Positions 1 to 7,725 of a stretch of 48,294 nucleotides of DNA are shown piece by piece. Source of the stretch: Flavobacteriales bacterium. Lineage in GTDB: Bacteria > Bacteroidota > Bacteroidia > Flavobacteriales_G > Salibacteraceae. A program made the position numbers and the translations under genes. The stretch is taken from contig JABAYK010000122.1 of the NCBI GenBank assembly GCA_018609045.1, forward strand, positions 1-48,294, in the 5' to 3' direction. The notes under the pieces are model-generated. The model searched no databases. It saw only the letters and a program-made list of their open reading frames with translations, and was not told the DNA's origin. Position 1 is the first letter of the stretch. The number at the start of each line of letters is the position of its first letter.

Positions 1-1774
1 ATGGACAAATTACAGGTGTTTCGTATACTCGAACGTGGCCTGCATTACTGCCACCACCATCGTTTAATTGAGCACCTGATGCAACTATATCTCCTGCAGC
101 ATTAATTGCCACAGACCATCCTAAATAGTCATTGGCTGCTTCTCCGTCTAAGTCAAAGCCTAATTTACTCCAAAAACCCTTTTCTAATCCATAAACCCTT
201 GCATGACCAGAATTGCTTCCACCTGCATCATTCTGCCAAGCTCCTATTACTACTTTATCTCCTGCATCATTTATTGCAACTGAATTCCCATCAGCACCTC
301 CAGAATAGTCTTGATTTGCCTCGCCAAAAATATCCTGCCCTACTTGAGTCCAAGTGTTTCCTATATTCCGATAAATCCTTACCAACCCTTTTTGATTGTC
401 TTCATTAGGTGCAGATGCAACGATCATATCACCTGAGGCGTTCATATCTACACACCAGCCAAAATAGGTATTTGCTGTTTTTCCATTAATATCTGCACCA
501 ATTTGAGTCCAACTTCCTGCATTATACTTATAAACTCTTACGTGACCTGCATCGTTAGCTAGCCCATCATTGTATCTTCCTCCAGCAACTACTCTATCCC
601 CAAGGTCATTCATTGCAACAGAAAAACCAAACTCATCTCCAGGAATCTCACCATCGATGTCAGAACCAAGCTGAGTCCATAAACCATTAATTAATCCAAA
701 TATTCTTACTTGTCCTGAATTACTGCCATTACCATCATTAAATCTAGCTCCAACAACAATTCGATCACCTTGAGCATTTATATCTACTGACCAACCAAAA
801 CGATCGTCATTTCCTTCTCCATCTATATCTTGTCCAAGTTGATTCCAAGATCCATTATTATAAGTATATACCCGAACGTGACCTGAATTACTGCCACCTC
901 CATCGTTTAATTGAGCACCTATTACAAGCCGATCGCCTTTAGCATTTAATGCTACGTCAGTTCCAAAACGGTCGTCTCCAGACTCTGCGAAAATAGCATT
1001 ACCATATTGAATCCAAGCAGTTCCATTCCATCTGTATACGTTTACTTGTCCTGAATTACTGCCATTTGGATCGTCTAACGGTGCAGCCACCGCCATAATA
1101 TCTCCTGCCTTATTTAAGTCGACAGAATAACCAAATCGGTCATCAGCACCTGTTCCATCAATATCTAACCCTAATTGAATATAATTAGTGGGTGGAGTAT
1201 AGGTTACGTTGTAATTTCCAGGAGTAGAGGCTAATAAATTAATAGTTCCTGTTAACGGATCAATTACTAATCCTGTAGTAGAAGAGAATTTTCCTCCTTG
1301 AACCCCTGTTATTAAAGCTTTCGGATTGGTATCATTGATGCAAAAAGTAGTAGTACCATATGAAAAATCAAGAACGTTGGTCGAGCTAATCGTAACCTTA
1401 TTTGAAAAAGAAATCCCATTTAAAATATAAGAAACCGTGTATATCCCAGGACTAGAGGCATCTAAATCAATCACCCCTGTTAATGGATTTAAGGACAAAC
1501 CTGTAGTGGAAGAAAAAGCTCCCCCTGCGGCAGTTATTGTAGGAGTAGGATCATTACTATAAGTACAATATGAATTTTGAGGGTAATTAAAATAAACGAA
1601 ATTACTTTGTGAAAAGGATAAAAAATAAGTCGTTAGTAAAAAAAAAACTGAGGATATTGTCTTTTTAAATGAAGAATTGAAAATCTTAAACTCCAATGCT
1701 TCTTTGAAATATATTGTTTTAATTAATTCTTTATTACTTGCGTTGCCAGTACTGCGAAATTTTTGGGCTTTCAT
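1..1774 (-). CDS. Secreted FG-GAP-like repeat protein, C-terminus outside the window
   Basis: The minus strand reads without a stop from 1774 to base 1, so this is a partial gene whose 3' end lies to the left. The N-terminus is charged and followed by a hydrophobic signal-like stretch (TISSVFFLLTTYFLSFSQ). Two short Ig-like modules of the type GGxFSSTTGLxLxPLTGxID follow. After these come about seven repeats of roughly 55 residues, each with a core like FGWSVDIN, then GDRIVVGA, then NDGxGSNSGxVRVY and W-x-QLG. This layout fits FG-GAP/beta-propeller surface proteins of Bacteroidota; the missing end would be expected to carry a T9SS sorting domain. The ATG at 1774 is the only ATG in the 5' part, but a TTG near 1699 would give a more normal signal peptide. 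The same open frame continues upstream to 1927 (see the separate entry). Function unknown, probably adhesion or surface binding. Confidence 0.75.
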   Translation of the reverse strand, partial: MKAQKFRSTGNASNKELIKTIYFKEALEFKIFNSSFKKTISSVFFLLTTYFLSFSQSNFVYFNYPQNSYCTYSNDPTPTITAAGGAFSSTTGLSLNPLTGVIDLDASSPGIYTVSYILNGISFSNKVTISSTNVLDFSYGTTTFCINDTNPKALITGVQGGKFSSTTGLVIDPLTGTINLLASTPGNYNVTYTPPTNYIQLGLDIDGTGADDRFGYSVDLNKAGDIMAVAAPLDDPNGSNSGQVNVYRWNGTAWIQYGNAIFAESGDDRFGTDVALNAKGDRLVIGAQLNDGGGSNSGHVRVYTYNNGSWNQLGQDIDGEGNDDRFGWSVDINAQGDRIVVGARFNDGNGSNSGQVRIFGLINGLWTQLGSDIDGEIPGDEFGFSVAMNDLGDRVVAGGRYNDGLANDAGHVRVYKYNAGSWTQIGADINGKTANTYFGWCVDMNASGDMIVASAPNEDNQKGLVRIYRNIGNTWTQVGQDIFGEANQDYSGGADGNSVAINDAGDKVVIGAWQNDAGGSNSGHARVYGLEKGFWSKLGFDLDGEAANDYLGWSVAINAAGDIVASGAQLNDGGGSNAGHVRVYETPVICP

Positions 1775-1927
1775 AAAATGTTCATTATTAAATTTATCGT
1801 AGATATTATCTAAATAATCAGCAGCAAAATTTGATAAAACTTGAAATTTCACGTATCCGTGTTTTTCAAATTTTTTTTGAAAACCTTTATCATAATTTTT
1901 TAATTGATTATTATTACCTTTTAAAAT
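1700..1927 (-). pseudogene. Possible 5'-truncated phytanoyl-CoA-dioxygenase-like fragment
   Basis: The FG-GAP reading frame stays open upstream of its ATG back to a TGA at 1928-1930. The extension encodes FEKHGYVKFQVLSNFAADYL, then DNIYDKF and FRSTGNASNKELIKTI. This resembles the N-terminal part of phytanoyl-CoA dioxygenase-type proteins (a 'hGYV' strand followed by a helix, then an F-x-S/T segment). There is no ATG in the extension, so it cannot be translated as it stands. It lies directly next to an IS relic, which suggests that an insertion or deletion removed the 5' end. The resemblance is by eye only and could be chance. Confidence 0.25.
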
Positions 1928-2008
1928 TCAAAATTAGGATTAAAAGTCAATAAACCACAGTAGAATGGTTTTTATTAGAATTTTTAAAATAGTTAGCCCA
2001 CTGTCATC

Positions 2009-2870
2009 TTAGGTTAACTCCATGGCTAATTGCTCTGCTATTTCTTCTGGTGTTCATTTGTTTTCTTCGTAGTCTTTTATATATGTATCCATATTATCAA
2101 AAAAGTCTTTAAACTTTAAGTAAGAGAATAGGTGTTTTTGCAATAGTCTGATTAGATTTGATAATGCCCACTACTTTTCAAAGGCTTTTTTAATTAAACT
2201 TATAAGTAATAAAGCAGTTAAGGTAACCCAAACCTGTATCTGGATGGCATTTTGATTCTTGCAATAGAAATATTGACAAGGAAAGTTTTGTTTTATCTTC
2301 TCAAATAAGGTTTAAATTTGTAATCTGTTCTGCTTCTGAATCAAATAGATTGGTAAGGAAGTAGTAAGCCTTATTTTTTTCTTCATGATAAAAACTTTCA
2401 AGCCTTAGCTCAACCTTTACCTCTTGTCCATTATAATACTTATAAGTTAAAACTATCCTAGCATCTCTTATGTACTTTATCTGGTGTTGCAGGTTTAAAC
2501 TCAAACACTTCTATTAGTTCTTCTTGCGCATTGTTTTTAAGTCGAGTAACAAAGTAGATATCGCTTTTATTCCACTGATCAAATAATTTATAATTGTTGT
2601 AGGCTTTATCCATAAGAGCAACTTCGTTTGGCTTCATAACATCCTTATGTTATATAAAAATAGAATCATGCTCTGTAGCATGGTTATGATATACTTTTAC
2701 AGATATTCCTCCTTGTATATTTAGCTTTTGATGACTCCTTAATCCTCCATTACGTTTACCTCTATTAGCATTGCGACCTACGCAGTTAAATAAGGGCTGG
2801 AATAGCTTTATAGTAATAGAATCTATGGCATATCTATTATAAGGTGTTTTTGGCTGTCCGATAAATCAGT
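2009..2870 (-). pseudogene. Decayed IS4-like transposase relic
   Basis: Reading the minus strand in shifting frames gives recognisable IS4-family pieces in the right order: LSDSQKHLI, AIDSITIKLFQPLF (first catalytic D), C-VGRNANRGKRNGGLRSHQK, LMDKAYNNYKLFDQW (second D), SDIYFVTRLKNNA, ESFYHEEKNKAYYFLTNLFD, and the C-terminal KIKQNFPCQYFYCKNQNAIQ. A TAA at 2650-2652 interrupts the frame, a frameshift lies near 2475-2500, and a deletion near 2308 removed the segment that normally carries the catalytic glutamate (Y-x-x-RWQIE). A further in-frame stop lies near the C-terminus. The element cannot encode a working transposase. Terminal inverted repeats were not recognised. A 67-residue piece (2301-2504) is the longest surviving open stretch and is not a gene in its own right. 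Confidence 0.8.
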
Positions 2871-3007
2871 GAGCTATTTTTTAACAAGGGAATTATATAT
2901 GTCTTCAAAGACCCAATAACTTCGAAACCTTATTTACAAAAACATTCAACAGAATTAATGCATCATAACTGATAGCCCCAAGCTTGGCTAGCCATTTGGG
3001 TCTAAAG

Positions 3008-3094
3008 TTAATTTGGTAGCAGAAGCTGCAAAAGGAAAAACCAAAAGGCTGAAAATAAAACAAAGGTTAAGAAGAGTAATACTGTTTTTTTCAT
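3008..3094 (-). pseudogene. Stranded signal-peptide ORF (relic of a secreted protein)
   Basis: An ATG at 3094 opens MKKTVLLFLTFVLFSAFWFF and ends at a TAA after 28 codons. The first 20 residues form a textbook signal peptide. In a neighbouring frame the same DNA continues FAASATKLTLDPNG, which reads like the cleavage region and start of a mature protein, so a frameshift inside the signal sequence probably broke the gene. Its downstream part has been replaced by transposase-like remains. A real short peptide cannot be excluded. Confidence 0.35.
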
Positions 3095-3293
3095 AATATT
3101 TTTCACAAAAAAAATTCAATAATCATATGAAAAATATCCCACAATTTTGGATGTTTTTAACTAAAAAAGACGCTCATATCTAATTGAAAAAACTTTCCTT
3201 TTGAATAAAGATTTAGGTTTATTAATTCGCAAATTATCTTATTAAGTTAAGCACATAACTTATTCAAAAACAAAATTAAATTTGAAAAAAGTT
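3095..3293. other. AT-rich spacer with no recognised gene
   Basis: Very AT-rich sequence between the relic zone and the helicase gene. No ORF, tRNA or strong hairpin was seen. It should contain the 3' end of the helicase transcript. Confidence 0.5.
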
Positions 3294-4991
3294 TTATTTC
3301 TCACAAAACAACAAGGCCAACATAATATCCTTATAATCAACCTTACTTTTTAAAATTGTATGTATTGGCCCAAGCTTTATGTGCCCGTTTTTAGAGTACA
3401 ATTCTTCGTCAGATTCTTTAGCCTTTTGCAATGCCTCATTCACTTGAATAATCAATGGCTTTGGAGGTTTAATTTTATCGAAATTATAATCTGGGATATC
3501 GCCTTGTATAATTAAGAAGTGCCTTAAAATGGTTTGCTCAGACAGTTCTCTTTTTTTAGCAATTTCTGCAAGGCTTAAACCCTGCTCTAGCAAATCATGA
3601 GTTGCCTCGTATGTGGTTACTTTGCTGGTTTTAGCTTTTCCCTTTTTCTTAGAGCTTTCTAACGGTTTTAAAACCCCACCATTATTTTGAATAAATGTTT
3701 TTTCTAATTGGGTAAGTTCTTTGTCCACATAAATTTTTTCTGCTCTATTGCTTAATTCTAAAAATCTTTTATCGGCTTTAAAAGCCAAAGAATCCACATG
3801 CAAGGCTGTGGCGTTAAAACCTGCCAAATGCAATCCTTCCAAAGCCGAAACTCTTGACAAAGCAACATACCCCTGCCCCATTTCGAAGGTTTTACTCAAG
3901 TCTATTTCGGCAGCATCTAATGTCATACCCTGACTTTTGTGCACCGTAATAGCCCAAGCCAAACGCAGCGGAATTTGTTCAAAAGAAGCCAACTCTTTTC
4001 CTTTTTCATCTTGCATGGGCCAAACTTCTGGTTGTACATAAATGTTTTTGCCTTCGTTGGTTTTTACAATAGGCATTTTCTTGCCATCGTCATCCCAAAA
4101 ATCAAAAACATGACCCAAAGTTCCGTTTACATATCCCTTTTCAAAATTGTTTTTTACAAACATTACTTTGGTGCCTTTTTTAAGGGCAATTTCTTCTTGG
4201 GCCAAAACAGATTTTACCAAAACTTCCCTTAGCTTTTCATTCCCCTTTGTGGTGGCTTTAAACTTTTTGGAGGTTCCTTTTAACTTGCTGAAAAAATCAT
4301 CGTTAATGCGGTCAACATCTACATTGTGGGTGTAGAGTTTTGTGGTTTCTCCTTTCGGTTTATTTTCTTGCGATTGATGAAGTGTTTTTAAAGATATTTC
4401 AGAAACTTTCTGCGACCTTATTTCATTTAATATTTGGGTGAGCTTATTGTCGCTTTGCCTAAATTGTTGGGTAATGTAACAAACAGCAAAATCAGCTTCT
4501 ACCCAAGTATCGCTCATAAAGCAAAACTTTTCTTTGCTCGGTTCATTACCATCGCTAACAGGCGGTAACTGAAAAAAGTCTCCAGAAACAATTACTTGCA
4601 ATCCACCAAATGGCTCTTCACTTTGCTTAAAGTACTTTAATATTTTGTTGATTAATTCCAATTGCCTTTTGTGCAACATCGAGATTTCGTCAATTACCAA
4701 AACTTTGGCTTTGTCAATTTTGGTAACTAGGTATTTTTTAGTTTTTAGGTTTTTTAAATCAGCTGTTGTAAGGCTATCTTTTACTCCCATTCCACACCAG
4801 CTATGTATGGTTTGCCCTCCTAAATGTGTTGCTGCAATGCCCGTAGAAGCAGTTATGGCTACTCCCATTTTATGGTATCGCAAATGAGTAATGTATTGGT
4901 TTAAAACATAGGTTTTTCCGGCTCCTGCAGAACCAGTTAAAAACACGTTTTTTCCAGATTTTAAAATGGCTAAGGCCTTGGCTTGTTCCAT
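3294..4991 (-). CDS. PIF1/RecD-like ATP-dependent DNA helicase with C-terminal HTH
   Basis: A 565-residue superfamily 1B helicase. Walker A is GSAGAGKT at residues 20-27, Walker B VLVIDEISML puts the DE pair at about 101-102, followed by GDFFQLPPV. The late motifs ITVHKSQGMTLD and YVALSRV define the UvrD_C_2-type domain. The last 130 residues hold a helix-turn-helix region (LAEIAKKRELSEQTILRHF), the HTH_40-type tail seen on many Bacteroidota helicases and on RecQ. It would unwind DNA with 5'-3' polarity, probably at replication or recombination intermediates, but the exact role is not known. The ATG at 4991 lies back to back with dxr across a 151-bp divergent gap. Confidence 0.88.
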   Translation of the reverse strand: MEQAKALAILKSGKNVFLTGSAGAGKTYVLNQYITHLRYHKMGVAITASTGIAATHLGGQTIHSWCGMGVKDSLTTADLKNLKTKKYLVTKIDKAKVLVIDEISMLHKRQLELINKILKYFKQSEEPFGGLQVIVSGDFFQLPPVSDGNEPSKEKFCFMSDTWVEADFAVCYITQQFRQSDNKLTQILNEIRSQKVSEISLKTLHQSQENKPKGETTKLYTHNVDVDRINDDFFSKLKGTSKKFKATTKGNEKLREVLVKSVLAQEEIALKKGTKVMFVKNNFEKGYVNGTLGHVFDFWDDDGKKMPIVKTNEGKNIYVQPEVWPMQDEKGKELASFEQIPLRLAWAITVHKSQGMTLDAAEIDLSKTFEMGQGYVALSRVSALEGLHLAGFNATALHVDSLAFKADKRFLELSNRAEKIYVDKELTQLEKTFIQNNGGVLKPLESSKKKGKAKTSKVTTYEATHDLLEQGLSLAEIAKKRELSEQTILRHFLIIQGDIPDYNFDKIKPPKPLIIQVNEALQKAKESDEELYSKNGHIKLGPIHTILKSKVDYKDIMLALLFCEK

Positions 4992-5118
4992 AACGGCTTC
5001 AAAGAAAGTGAAATATTTTTTAGGGCATTAAAGTTATGCACCTAAAACTAAATTTAGTTTATTCTGTTTGTGATTTGTTAAGTAGTGCAAAATTCTAATA
5101 TTCAAGCCTAAATATCCC

Positions 5119-5126
5119 TACTTTTG
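5119..5126 (+). promoter_or_regulatory. Candidate Bacteroidota -7 promoter element for dxr
   Basis: TACTTTTG matches the Bacteroidota housekeeping -7 consensus TAnnTTTG exactly and lies 16 bases before the dxr start codon. No clear TTG -33 element is seen at the usual spacing, so the leader would be very short and the call is moderate. Confidence 0.4.
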
Positions 5127-5142
5127 CAAGCTCAATTTTTTA

Positions 5143-6303
5143 ATGGAAGAAAAAACAAAAAAAGGCGTAGCAATTTTGGGTTCAACAGGCTCCATCGGAA
5201 CCCAAGCCTTAGAGGTAATTGAAAGTAAACCAGATAATTTTGAAGTTGAACTTCTAACAGCCAACGGAAATTGCACTCTTTTAATTGAACAAGCCAAAAA
5301 ATTTAAACCCAATGCCGTTGTAATTGCAGACGAAAGCAAATACAAATTGGTTAGTGATGCCCTTTGGCCTTTAGACATAAAAGTTTACGCAGGCCATGAT
5401 GCCTTATCTCAATGTGTTGAAATGGAAGGCATTGATATTGTGTTGACTGCCTTGGTTGGTTATGCAGGTTTAAAACCCACTTTAGCTGCTATTAACGCAG
5501 GAAAGCATATTGCGCTATCTAACAAAGAAACTTTGGTAGTTGCCGGCGATTTGGTTACTCAACTTGCCAGAGAAAAAGGGGTTAATATTTACCCTGTAGA
5601 CTCAGAGCATTCAGCTATTTTTCAGTGCTTAGTGGGAGATTTTCACAACCCTATCGAAAAAATATATTTAACAGCTTCTGGCGGTCCTTTTAGAGGGAAA
5701 ACCATTGAAGATTTAAAACATGTTACAAGGGCGCAAGCTCTTAAACATCCCAACTGGGAAATGGGTGCTAAAATCACAATCGATTCTGCATCTTTAATGA
5801 ATAAAGGCTTAGAAGTTATTGAAGCCAAATGGTTGTTTAACCTAAAACCAGAGCAAATTGATGTAATTGTGCATCCACAATCTATCATCCACTCGTTGGT
5901 GCAATTTGAAGATGGAAGCATGAAAGCCCAAATGGGTTTACCCGATATGAAATTGCCAATTCAGTATGCGTTGGCTTTTCCTCAAAGGTTAAAATCAAAC
6001 TTCCCTCGATTTAATTTTATGGATTACCCAAACTTAACGTTTGAGCAACCAGATATAAAGACTTTTAAAAATTTAGGCCTAGCCTTTAAGGCCCTAGAAC
6101 TTGGTGGCAATGCAGCCTGTGTTTTAAATGCAGCCAACGAGATTGTGGTTGATGCTTTTTTGAACGATAAAATTAGTTTTCTTAAAATGCCTGAGGTAAT
6201 TGAACGTTGTATGCAAGATATTGCGTTTGTTCAAAAACCTACTTTAGAAGAATATGTTAACACCGATGAACAAACCCGTTTGTTAGCGCAAGAATTGATT
6301 TAA
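5143..6303 (+). CDS. dxr: 1-deoxy-D-xylulose 5-phosphate reductoisomerase
   Basis: DXR (IspC) converts 1-deoxy-D-xylulose 5-phosphate to 2-C-methyl-D-erythritol 4-phosphate with NADPH, the committed step of the MEP isoprenoid pathway. The protein has the usual length (386 aa). GSTGSIG at residues 13-19 is the NADPH-binding turn. SNKETLVVAG, PVDSEHSAIFQC, SGGPFRG, SASLMNKGLEVIEA and HPQSIIHSLVQFEDGS are the conserved catalytic and metal-binding blocks. rseP starts one base after its stop, so the two are surely co-transcribed. Its product feeds the IPP/DMAPP pool that idi, crtB and crtI use at the other end of the window. Confidence 0.97.
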   Translation: MEEKTKKGVAILGSTGSIGTQALEVIESKPDNFEVELLTANGNCTLLIEQAKKFKPNAVVIADESKYKLVSDALWPLDIKVYAGHDALSQCVEMEGIDIVLTALVGYAGLKPTLAAINAGKHIALSNKETLVVAGDLVTQLAREKGVNIYPVDSEHSAIFQCLVGDFHNPIEKIYLTASGGPFRGKTIEDLKHVTRAQALKHPNWEMGAKITIDSASLMNKGLEVIEAKWLFNLKPEQIDVIVHPQSIIHSLVQFEDGSMKAQMGLPDMKLPIQYALAFPQRLKSNFPRFNFMDYPNLTFEQPDIKTFKNLGLAFKALELGGNAACVLNAANEIVVDAFLNDKISFLKMPEVIERCMQDIAFVQKPTLEEYVNTDEQTRLLAQELI

Positions 6304-6304
6304 T

Positions 6305-7645
6305 ATGAACGACATTATAATAAAAGCAGTACAATTAATTGCCAGCTTATCAATTTTGGTAATCCTACATGAGTTGGGTCACTTTATTCCTGCTAAACTT
6401 TTTAAAACTCGGGTAGAAAAATTCTATTTGTTTTTTAATCCATGGTTTTCTCTTTTTAAAGTGAAAAGAGGCGAAACCGAATATGGTATTGGTTGGCTTC
6501 CGTTAGGTGGATACGTTAAAATATCTGGCATGATAGACGAATCGATGGACAAGGAGCAAATGAAACAACCGCCTCAACCATACGAATTCAGAAGCAAACC
6601 AGCTTGGCAGCGATTGATAATTATGATTGGTGGAGTTACTGTAAATGTAATTTTAGCCATGTTTATTTACTCTATGACGCTTTTTGTTTGGGGAGAAAAA
6701 TACCTACCTACACAAAACTTAACTGATGGTATTTGGACAGTTGATTCTTTGGCAAATGATGTGGGTTTGCAAAATGGAGACAAAATTCTTTCAATCAACG
6801 GACAAGAAGTAGCCAAGTTTTCTGATATTATGTCTGAAATGTTGAGCGGTGGCACCATGGAAATTGAAAGACAAGGCAAAAGCCAGTTTATTGAAATACC
6901 AACCGATTTTGTTTCGACGTTAATTGATAATGAGGCAAAACAACTTATTTATCCAAGAATGCCTGCCGTTGTCGCTCAAGTAGATGAAGAATCAGCCAAT
7001 GCAGATAAGTTGATGGCAAAAGATAAAATTGTAGGCATTAACGGAGTAAGCATCAAGTATTTTGATGAGCTAAAAACCCAACTTCAAGATTACAGCGAAG
7101 AAAATGTTTCTATTGTAATTGATAGAGAAGGTAAACTTATTACCCAAGATGTTTTTATTAGCGAAGGCCATACTATTGGCTTTGCACCTGCTTTTTTCTC
7201 ATTTACAGATTTAGAAAGAGGCGGCGTTTATGAGTTTGCCAACTTAAAATACAATGCTTACGCAAGTATTCCTGCAGGCATCAACAAAGCCATGGACAAG
7301 CTTAACTTTTACGTAAAACAATTCAAGCTCATTTTAAACCCCGAAACTGGAGCCTACAAAGGTTTGGGTGGCTTTGCCTCTATTGGCAATTTGTTTCCTG
7401 CAGCCTGGAGTTGGCAAGCGTTTTGGGAAATCACAGCATTTCTTTCTATCATCTTGGCCTTTATGAATATTTTACCTATTCCAGCATTAGATGGTGGCCA
7501 CGTAATGTTTTTGCTTTACGAAATGGTTTCGGGCCGCAAACCAAGCGAAAAGTTTTTAGAGTACGCCCAATTGGCTGGCTTTGTTATTCTAATTACCTTG
7601 CTTTTGTATGCCAACGGAATGGATGTGGTAAGGTCTTTTAAATAA
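6305..7645 (+). CDS. rseP: RseP-like site-2 intramembrane metalloprotease
   Basis: A 446-residue M50 protease. The zinc motif HELGH is at residues 22-26 in the first membrane helix. The C-terminal motif LDGGH, near residue 395, supplies the third metal ligand. Two PDZ-like regions lie between them (around residues 140-200 and 220-290). Further hydrophobic helices lie at about residues 100-125, 375-395 and 425-440. Family members cut membrane-bound anti-sigma factors or signal-peptide remnants in the inner membrane. The dxr-rseP order is very common in bacteria, and the one-base spacing here supports an operon. Confidence 0.93.
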   Translation: MNDIIIKAVQLIASLSILVILHELGHFIPAKLFKTRVEKFYLFFNPWFSLFKVKRGETEYGIGWLPLGGYVKISGMIDESMDKEQMKQPPQPYEFRSKPAWQRLIIMIGGVTVNVILAMFIYSMTLFVWGEKYLPTQNLTDGIWTVDSLANDVGLQNGDKILSINGQEVAKFSDIMSEMLSGGTMEIERQGKSQFIEIPTDFVSTLIDNEAKQLIYPRMPAVVAQVDEESANADKLMAKDKIVGINGVSIKYFDELKTQLQDYSEENVSIVIDREGKLITQDVFISEGHTIGFAPAFFSFTDLERGGVYEFANLKYNAYASIPAGINKAMDKLNFYVKQFKLILNPETGAYKGLGGFASIGNLFPAAWSWQAFWEITAFLSIILAFMNILPIPALDGGHVMFLLYEMVSGRKPSEKFLEYAQLAGFVILITLLLYANGMDVVRSFK

Positions 7646-7725
7646 GATTTTTCAACTCTTTTTTGGCTAGAGGTTTTTTAGGCTTCATATTTGTTTTGCA
7701 GAGGCAACTCTTAAAATTTTATTGC

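Noticed and set aside
106..408. Plus-strand ORF of 100 codons
   Set aside because: A leucine- and histidine-rich antisense shadow of the FG-GAP protein.
1..1200. Repeated DNA words that might look like a CRISPR or tandem array
   Set aside because: The words are about 165 bases apart, imperfect and explained by FG-GAP coding repeats on the minus strand.
2301..2504. 67-codon minus-strand ORF as a small gene
   Set aside because: It is one fragment of the decayed transposase, flanked by matching pieces in other frames.
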